Shown: one piece after another, positions 7,254 through 12,500 of the stretch
Numbering within the stretch: position 1 is the stretch's first letter
Layout: every line of letters starts with the position of its first letter
Assembly (NCBI GenBank): GCA_014634225.1
Contig: BLFN01000375.1
Location: 774,659-787,158 of the forward strand
DNA: 12,500 nucleotides
Direction: 5' to 3'
DNA from: Acropora yongei
Taxonomy: Eukaryota; Cnidaria; Anthozoa; Scleractinia; Acroporidae
Notes under the pieces: model-generated
Database searches by the model: none
Told to the model about the DNA's origin: nothing
What the model saw: the letters and a program-made list of their open reading frames with translations, nothing else
Program-made: the position numbers and the translations under genes

Positions 7254-8221
7254 AGCCTGTATTAAGGTTCCGCCTCTTTTCGAGTTCGCAGTATCCTTTG
7301 TGCAGTGCAAATAGTGTTTTCGCATTATTTCAGTTTTACCCTAACTGTTAAAAGAGCGATAGTAGAGATTTCATATACACACATCGATGTTGCACTGTAC
7401 TGATTATTGCAATCTCACCATGCTCCTCAAAACAGGAAAAACGTTCAGCTAATCCACGCTGATGTAGTCCCGCACGCGTTTTTCAGCTGGTGTATCGTGT
7501 TTTCTATCGACTGTAATTTTTAAGTTCTCTTTAACGTCGACACGTTTTTCAGTGAAATTCACCCTGTGATTTCTGAATGACTCATGATCTATCAACTATT
7601 TTCGGTTGCCTGCAATTGGATGAAATGCGTCACGTGACTAGCATACTTCAAATAAAAGCAGATGATATCATCAAATAATATTACTCAGAATTCAAAGCTC
7701 GAGTCGTACGTTAAAATATACCAAACTTCCCTTTTTGTTACATTGCTTTTACAAACATCTCTTGTTTAATAATCCCCCGGCCTGATCCCCCATAAAACGC
7801 ACGTCGACTGATTACCCATTCTATGCGAAAAAAAAAAAAAAGAAAAAGTCCCGGGTCCGTCGCTGCAGTGAAATAAAGTTGGCAAGTGAAAATAGAAAGA
7901 GGTTGTTTGAAAACTTCAAGAAAAATTGGAAGAGTGCTTTGTTGTTGAATAAAATAAGCACAACTATATACTACACGTCAAAGCGAGGCCAAAAAAACTA
8001 AAATTTCAACACACTACACACTACTAGGGCTTTCCCTTTGCTTGGTTTCAAGGTTGCGTATATTTTTCCTCGGAAATTTAATATTTGTTTCTTCTAACTC
8101 ACAGTTTTAATCTTACAGAGCTTTGATGTCGAAAAACTGTTCGCTTCACGGAATAGATAATGGCCACGAACAATTTAAATAATCTCTATATTTTTGCCCC
8201 AAATAGCTGTCGATGTTATTA
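7254..8221. other. Long stretch with no supported gene
   Basis: No coding frame, tRNA or transposon signature is seen on either strand. Minor content is a perfect GTCACGTGAC palindrome at 7629-7638 and a poly-A-rich run at about 7829-7846. Confidence 0.4.
7629..7638. promoter_or_regulatory. GTCACGTGAC palindrome (E-box / CLEAR-type site)
   Basis: A perfect 10-bp palindrome centred on CACGTG. In animals GTCACGTGAC is the consensus bound by TFEB/MITF and USF bHLH-zipper factors. There is no gene beside it, so this is a motif match only. Confidence 0.2.
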
Positions 8222-8249
8222 GCCGGCGCGGGTCGCTGCGACCGGCGGC
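8222..8249. other. GC-rich imperfect palindrome
   Basis: GCCG ... GGTCG CTG CGACC ... CGGC can fold into a stem with a 3-base loop and an internal bulge. It is almost entirely G+C in otherwise AT-rich DNA. The function is unknown; it could be the end of an old element or a structured RNA segment. Confidence 0.35.
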
Positions 8250-8408
8250 TCCAGTAATACTAAGATTTTGTAAATCATCCACTCCAGTCTTTCCTTGCTG
8301 ATTTCACTGCATTTTCTGCTCGGCCAAACAAGGGTTTATAATTCGATTGCTTTCTCTCCTTGTGATTTCAAAAATTTCTTGTTCAACGGAGCAAAAACCA
8401 TTAGCTTC

Positions 8409-8477
8409 CGTACTAGCTTTTACGTATTTCATCATTCCATACCAAAAACATGCGGTGGTTTGATCGGCCCCACAAAT
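8409..8477 (+). repeat. Dispersed repeat A, copy 1
   Basis: This segment of about 69 bp aligns with 11045-11112 over its whole length at roughly three quarters of positions, with one gap. Shared blocks are cgtacta, cgtatttcatc, caaaaaca, tttgat and cccacaaat. The orientation is the same in both. The family is not identified and neither copy is clearly coding. Confidence 0.6.
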
Positions 8478-8589
8478 ATTCCCCCTTTACAGATTTTCTT
8501 CTTAAGGAGCGCTAACATTTTGGGATAACACAAGCAAACAGCAGAATAACTTTCAATCTTCAGTATCAACGTGTAACCGTAAGCTTTCC

Positions 8590-8810
8590 AACTCTAGCCA
8601 TTTTTTAGGCCTAAGCTCCAAATTTAACCCTAAGCTCAAAACTGAACTCTTAACTCTCTTAACCATAGCCACTTTTTTACCTCAAGCTCAAAAATTAGCC
8701 CCTAGGACTAGAGGTCTCAACCTTAGTCATTCTTTCCGTCATAAGGTCAAAAGTTAACTCCTACCATCCTCAACCCTAGCCATTATTTCACAGTTAAGGT
8801 GGTCTTCTAC
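8590..8810. repeat. Degenerate tandem array, four units of about 53-71 bp
   Basis: Units begin with a(a)c-x-c/t-x-tagccat-like blocks at about 8590, 8661, 8719 and 8772. Each is followed by a T-rich run, then tcaagctcaaaa or taaggtcaaaag, then ttaactcct or a similar block. Intervals are 71, 58 and 53 bp. The units are well diverged, so this is an old minisatellite or an internally repeated non-coding element. Confidence 0.6.
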
Positions 8811-10308
8811 TCAAAAAGTGAAGTTAGGTTGGAAAAGCACGTACGCATGCTCAAACCTCAAGACACACCACAAGGAAGACACCTGTTCATAATTATATGT
8901 GGATAAATCTCAGATCAAACTAGTGGATGTGAGCGCTAGTACGAAAGGGGCTGTCTGATATATGGTCTAGGGGCCGACATTTTCCTCCCTCACAGTCTTG
9001 TCGTCAGACAAGTTATCGGACTGAGCTGCAAGATTCATCTCCGCTGGCTTAAGAGACCAGCGGTGTCAGGGGTTTCTTTTGTCAGGTCTGTTGTATTATT
9101 TCAAAATAAAAAGTAGCGGGATTAAAACATGACGTTTCGGCGACGACATGTCACCATTATTTTGTTTTAAGTATGCCATGTGAAAGACAGCCGGTAACTA
9201 CATTTTAGTAACAGGATGAGTGTTAAATCGCAATTCGTAGCTTTAATGGTGAGTTTAACAATTTCTTTGCAATATGTATTCACAAAGTAATTCAAACCAC
9301 TAAGCATATTTCGCGTTTCATTGTTAACTAACGCAATCGATTACACGTTCTACAATTAACTGTTTGCCAATTCTTTCAGAATCCTCGTGTGTTCAGCATA
9401 TTTTTATACAAGTTTACTTCTCATTCATCAACGGAATAAGGTATGTTCCATTTAATTGTATTAGTTAAGGACAATTCGGTTTATTTTAAAACATTATCGC
9501 AGATTGCAGAAGGATTTACGTGTTTCAAATTTGTTACTGAGGTGGCGTTCCTAAAGCATTCCTGTGTTATATAACAACAGTATTTCGCTACTAAGTAAAT
9601 GTTTGTTACGACGTGCAATAAGCATGAATTTAGTAAGTAAAGCGTCAGTGCCAAACAGAATTGAATTTCATTGTAATGCATTCGAAATATCGCCATCCAA
9701 ATAACAGTTATTCCCATACATTTCTTTTGATTTTCGAAAATGTTCAAATTTAACCGATTTCGATAAAATTTTGGCTTAAGGCTAATGTCTAGGAGATACT
9801 GTGTGGAAAGCTACTGTCTTGCCTGCACATGCATTTTACATCTCCTGCGCATGTGTTTAATTTCGTCATTTTTCCATACATTTCCTTATAAATTGGAAAC
9901 CGCTATAATTTTTTCCGGTTTTGTTGTACTGATTTGAAATTTTCTAGGTTTCTTTCATTCGTTGAGAATGCATTTAACTTTGAATTATTTTGTCCTACGT
10001 TAAATTCGTAACTACTTTGCCTTGTGGTGTTTTTTCACACATTTCTCTTAAAATTGATGTTTTTTTTCTCATTTTAAGTTGAATTGTTCAGAGAAATCAA
10101 ATTTTGGGCCATTTCAGTTAAAAGAAAAGCTATTTCTTTAGGCGTATTTGTTTCATTACACTTAGCTTGAGCATTTCATTTCAAAGCACTCTTTGAACAG
10201 CGCAGTGCATACGACGTGATAGAACACGCTCGATTTTTGGAGATCCAAATTTAAAGTTTGAAGTTTCTTATTTTAGGCTGTTCTGCTATTTGGGAGAAAA
10301 AGTATATT
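8811..10308. other. Long stretch without a supported gene; small hairpins and a possible short spliced unit
   Basis: No protein family is recognised on either strand. Two small perfect stems lie close together: CTTGTC/GACAAG (8997-9012) and CCGCTGG/CCAGCGG (9041-9063). A weak candidate pair of small exons is at 9216-9440 and is annotated separately. An 88-codon minus-strand frame (9747-9481) has no recognisable motif and is probably chance. Confidence 0.35.
9216..9440 (+). other. Speculative two-exon short reading frame
   Basis: ATG at 9216-9218 opens 11 codons (MSVKSQFVALM) that end exactly at a GTGAGT donor (9249). A ttctttcag acceptor at 9371-9379 resumes in the same phase for 18 codons to TAA at 9437-9439, and a GTATGT donor follows one base later at 9441. 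The 131-bp intron would be short. Splice signals are good, but the product would be only about 29 residues with no recognised domain, so this may be a non-coding transcript, a 5' leader or chance. Confidence 0.15.
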
Positions 10309-10389
10309 GATGCCAAAACTTTGGTGATCAATTGGTGTCTTCTTATCACCCGTATATTTGATTTTGTAGTGATATGGTAAGGAGAATTA
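10309..10389 (+). repeat. Dispersed repeat B, copy 1
   Basis: This aligns with 11938-12028 in the same orientation. Shared blocks are gatgccaa, tttggtgatca, gtgtcttcttat, tttgat, gtgatat and gtaaggaga. Copy 1 lacks several bases near its start and two near its end relative to copy 2. It is non-coding and the family is not identified. Confidence 0.7.
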
Positions 10390-10797
10390 CCACTTATACT
10401 GCATTTTCATGCTTTAAATCCTCAACAGACTTTTAAACAATACTAGTAAGATTGTCTTCTTTGGGACATAAAATAAGTCAGCAGTGCGACTGATTATCGA
10501 AGTGAAAGAAAGGTCGAAACTGAAGAATAAGCCGGTTGAGCGGAAAAAGGAACTTCGTTACTAAAAACGCAGACATATGTAAATTCAACATTCTGTCACG
10601 CGCGGGGTGAAAAAAAAATTAACTTCAAATAAATAAATAACTAAATAAATAAACAAATAAGGAATTATATATCGTTTGTAACCCTTTTGCTAATATTCTG
10701 TTGAATTCTATCACCATGAGTTTCGGCACAAAAAGGTTGGTTTTGGCTATTCTCTCCATTTAAATCTAATAGATTTAAAATTTTTTTTCATCAAACA
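10390..10797. other. Non-coding stretch with an (AAAT)n microsatellite
   Basis: No gene is seen. An AAAT-type simple repeat with interruptions lies at about 10627-10660, and a TAAATCT/AGATTTA small palindrome lies at about 10761-10777. Confidence 0.5.
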
Positions 10798-10945
10798 AAG
10801 TGAGGGTCGAGAATGATGTTTACTCTAGCAAGTGACAGACATATTCGGAAAAAAGAAATCGGATAAAAAAATCCGAGTGCTGTTATCATTGTCGAACCTA
10901 AGACCCGATTACTAGGATGCTCTACCACACTGAGGTACAGGAGAC
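10798..10945 (-). mobile_element. tRNA-derived SINE, decayed
   Basis: On the minus strand, TACCTCAGTGTGGTAGAGC (from about 10937 to 10919) resembles the internal A box and D-arm of a tRNA. TAGGTTCGAC (10900-10891) resembles the B box and T-arm. They span about 50 nt instead of the usual 55, and acceptor stems do not pair, so this is not a working tRNA. It is followed by an unrelated body containing TCGGATTTTTTTATCCGA, which can form a small hairpin, and by an A-rich run near 10789-10779 that could be the tail. This layout is that of a tRNA-headed SINE transcribed by RNA polymerase III and mobilised by a LINE. Both ends are approximate and no target duplication is evident. Confidence 0.55.
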
Positions 10946-11044
10946 TCGTGGGAGCTAAGGCCATTAAACCAGGTTCATGGGACAAACATCCTGCATACCC
11001 TAGGATTTGAATGTCGAACCTGATGGTATATTTCAAGACTGGTT

Positions 11045-11112
11045 CGTACTAATTCTTCGTATTTCATCGTTCTGTAACAAAAACAAATGGTTGTTTGATG
11101 AAACCCACAAAT
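11045..11112 (+). repeat. Dispersed repeat A, copy 2
   Basis: Partner of 8409-8477, in the same orientation and about 2.6 kb downstream. Similarity fades quickly outside these limits. A 61-codon frame crossing it (11007-11192) does not share a reading frame with the other copy and is not considered coding. Confidence 0.6.
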
Positions 11113-11500
11113 TTCTTTCCTTCTCAGAGAACCCGACTAGAAAATGTAGGAAAGTCTTATTTCCCGGATTTACTAGCTGCTGTTTACTTTAGGATTGTTA
11201 AAAAGGTCGCTATCATTCTCGTAGCCAGTAAATTCTGACAATAAAACTTCCTTCCTTAAAGCTTTCTGCAACTTAAAATTTCAGCTAAATAACCCGAAAA
11301 GATCAATCTGTATTTCTTATAGTTTACATGAATATGCATTTCAAAAGAGACAAATTGATTTGGGAACACAGAAGACAACAGTTGAAGTATTTTGCTTAAA
11401 TGCTCCCGTTGGGTGTCTTCGTGCTTTACTTGACAAGCAGAAATACAACAAATTTTTAAAACATCTTCAACTTACCACGATTCCTCTTACAGTCAAAAAT
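11113..11500. other. Stretch with no recognised feature
   Basis: AT-rich, with no extended frame, repeat or RNA signature that I can support. If the adjacent LTR is real, this is the flanking genomic DNA on its downstream side. Confidence 0.35.
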
Positions 11501-11763
11501 TGTCGCAATGTGCAATAATCGTAATACACACGGTACGTCGTGGCGAGAAAAAGGTCTTTTATTAATAGCACTAAAACTCGAAAACAAAAGACACCTTAAC
11601 GCGAAAAGAAAATACGCAATGTTCGAAAATGATGCACGTGAAACTCGAGAACCAAACACCCAAGGCTCGAAAACCATACATTTAAAAACACGAATACAAA
11701 AAAGCCATCTAACTACGCGTGTGTTGCTGCGACTGGTGTGTTTAGTAATACAATTATACAACA
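11501..11763 (-). mobile_element. Candidate LTR (3' or solo) of an LTR retrotransposon
   Basis: Read on the minus strand, a block of about 263 bp starts TGTTGTATAATTG and ends TTGCGACA, so it has TG...CA ends. It contains an AATAAA signal at 11563-11558 about 60 bp before its end, as in many LTRs. Just upstream in that direction is a polypurine run, AAAAAAGGGGAA (11783-11772), of the type that primes plus-strand synthesis beside a 3' LTR. An 8-bp gap separates the two. No second LTR or clear integrase or RT remnant is seen within the window. Long frames on both strands (about 100 codons) cross this block but share no known motif. Confidence 0.4.
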
Positions 11764-11771
11764 ATATTGTA

Positions 11772-11783
11772 TTCCCCTTTTTT
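11772..11783 (-). other. Polypurine tract next to the candidate LTR
   Basis: AAAAAAGGGGAA on the minus strand lies 8 bp outside the TG end of the candidate LTR. It supports reading the block as a 3' LTR with the body of the element to the right, now lost or unrecognisable. Confidence 0.35.
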
Positions 11784-11937
11784 GTAAGTCATCCTCCAGG
11801 CCTACCTTAACTTGCTGGTGTCGATTACTGCATAATTTAATTTTTCAACAATAACCCTTTACGGCCTCACTATCAGTGTATATACTCTCATTGCTCTACG
11901 TATGCTTTTCATGTTGCTTTTTGGTAGGCTTTATTTC

Positions 11938-12028
11938 GATGCCAACACGTGTTATCTTTGGTGATCAGTTCGTGTCTTCTTATGACCTGCACGTTTGATC
12001 TTGTACAGTGATATTGTAAGGAGAAATT
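11938..12028 (+). repeat. Dispersed repeat B, copy 2
   Basis: Partner of 10309-10389. This copy is the fuller of the two, with cacgtgttat near its start and gtacagtgatattg near its end. No coding frame is shared between the copies. Confidence 0.7.
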
Positions 12029-12500
12029 AAATCAGATCAAATGTCCAAAAATTGAGCTACTGTAAGTGTTTTCAAACCTTGCCTACAGTTTAGGGTTAGG
12101 GTTATTTCATTTTTCAAAGTTAAAATTTACGACGTTTTTATACACGAATTGGAGTAACGAAAGAGCTGTAGTTTACAATACAGTCTGCTAGACTACATTT
12201 TTATGCCGTAACGTTTATCCCAGTGGTTGGGGGGAGATTTCAATTCTGACATCCAAAGATGGGGTTAATTGGGAGAAGGAGTTATAGAGATGGAAGGGAG
12301 ACTTAATAGAGTATTTTAGGTAGTGATATGACTTTTTCATATATTTACTGCTTTTCATTTTATTTATTTACTGTATTTTATTACTTTTTTTATTGTTGAC
12401 TGCTAAAGATGAATTGATTACTCAATAATTTATTGTTCCTTCAGTAAACCTTAATATGTGATATTACCAACTACAATGTAAGACCTTTGTTCAAGCCCTA
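12029..12500. other. AT-rich stretch to right edge
   Basis: No gene is seen on either strand. A short telomere-like run (TTTAGGGTTAGGGTTA, about 12089-12104) is the only notable sequence. A T-rich low-complexity zone occupies about 12330-12400. Confidence 0.4.

Noticed and set aside
8295..8528. 77-codon plus-strand frame over repeat A copy 1
   Set aside because: The second copy of the repeat does not keep the same reading frame, so selection on a protein is not supported.
9481..9747. 88-codon minus-strand frame
   Set aside because: No recognisable motif, low-complexity AT-rich sequence, and no supporting splice or promoter signals.
10888..10938. Functional tRNA gene
   Set aside because: A- and B-box-like sequences are present, but the spacing is short, the acceptor arms do not pair and no anticodon stem forms, so a decayed SINE fits better.
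11456..11810. Two overlapping reading frames of about 100 codons on opposite strands
   Set aside because: Neither contains a recognisable motif, and both cross the candidate LTR block, which explains the region better.

Overview
The window looks like a stretch of animal nuclear DNA, most likely from a cnidarian such as a coral or sea anemone. It is AT-rich and gene-poor, with no bacterial-style packed operons. It carries many simple repeats, several families of decayed transposable elements, and one end of a tetratricopeptide-repeat (TPR) gene of the 39 to 40-residue type that is strongly expanded in cnidarians. The organism assignment is inference from these features, not from a marker gene.

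Layout. Positions 1-657 (minus strand) hold the 5' end of a TPR gene that runs off the left edge. Its start codon and its repeat-bearing frame are separated by what looks like a one-base frameshift. Positions 1008-1106 are compound microsatellite. Positions 1177-3150 hold old repeat material: two direct copies of a CGCGAA-rich motif, a pair of inverted about 28-bp arms, and between those arms a decayed fragment of a RecQ-type helicase. Positions 3476-3720 are a near-perfect inverted-repeat element (MITE-like). Positions 4695-4834 are a long ATC/ATG compound microsatellite.

Positions 5103-6943 (minus strand) are the clearest mobile element. It is the C-terminal part of a non-LTR retrotransposon, with the end of the reverse transcriptase, a CCHC zinc motif and a restriction-like endonuclease domain. 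It is full of frameshifts and stops and is cut off at an ATT microsatellite. A second, unrelated non-LTR element (CR1/L2-like 3' end, plus strand, about 5894-6238) has inserted into it, leaving a probable 6-bp target duplication.

Positions 7034-7253 are a second MITE-like inverted repeat. Positions 8590-8800 are a degenerate tandem array. Positions 8409-8477 and 11045-11112 are two copies of one dispersed repeat, and 10309-10389 and 11938-12028 are two copies of another. Positions about 10798-10945 are a decayed tRNA-derived SINE (minus strand). Positions 11501-11763 are a candidate LTR with an adjacent polypurine tract.

Apart from the TPR gene, no intact protein-coding gene is supported. 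The long stretches between the repeats look like intergenic or intronic DNA. Nothing seen amounts to a new multi-gene system. The most informative objects are the nested retrotransposons, the frameshifted TPR start and the shared unexplained repeats.
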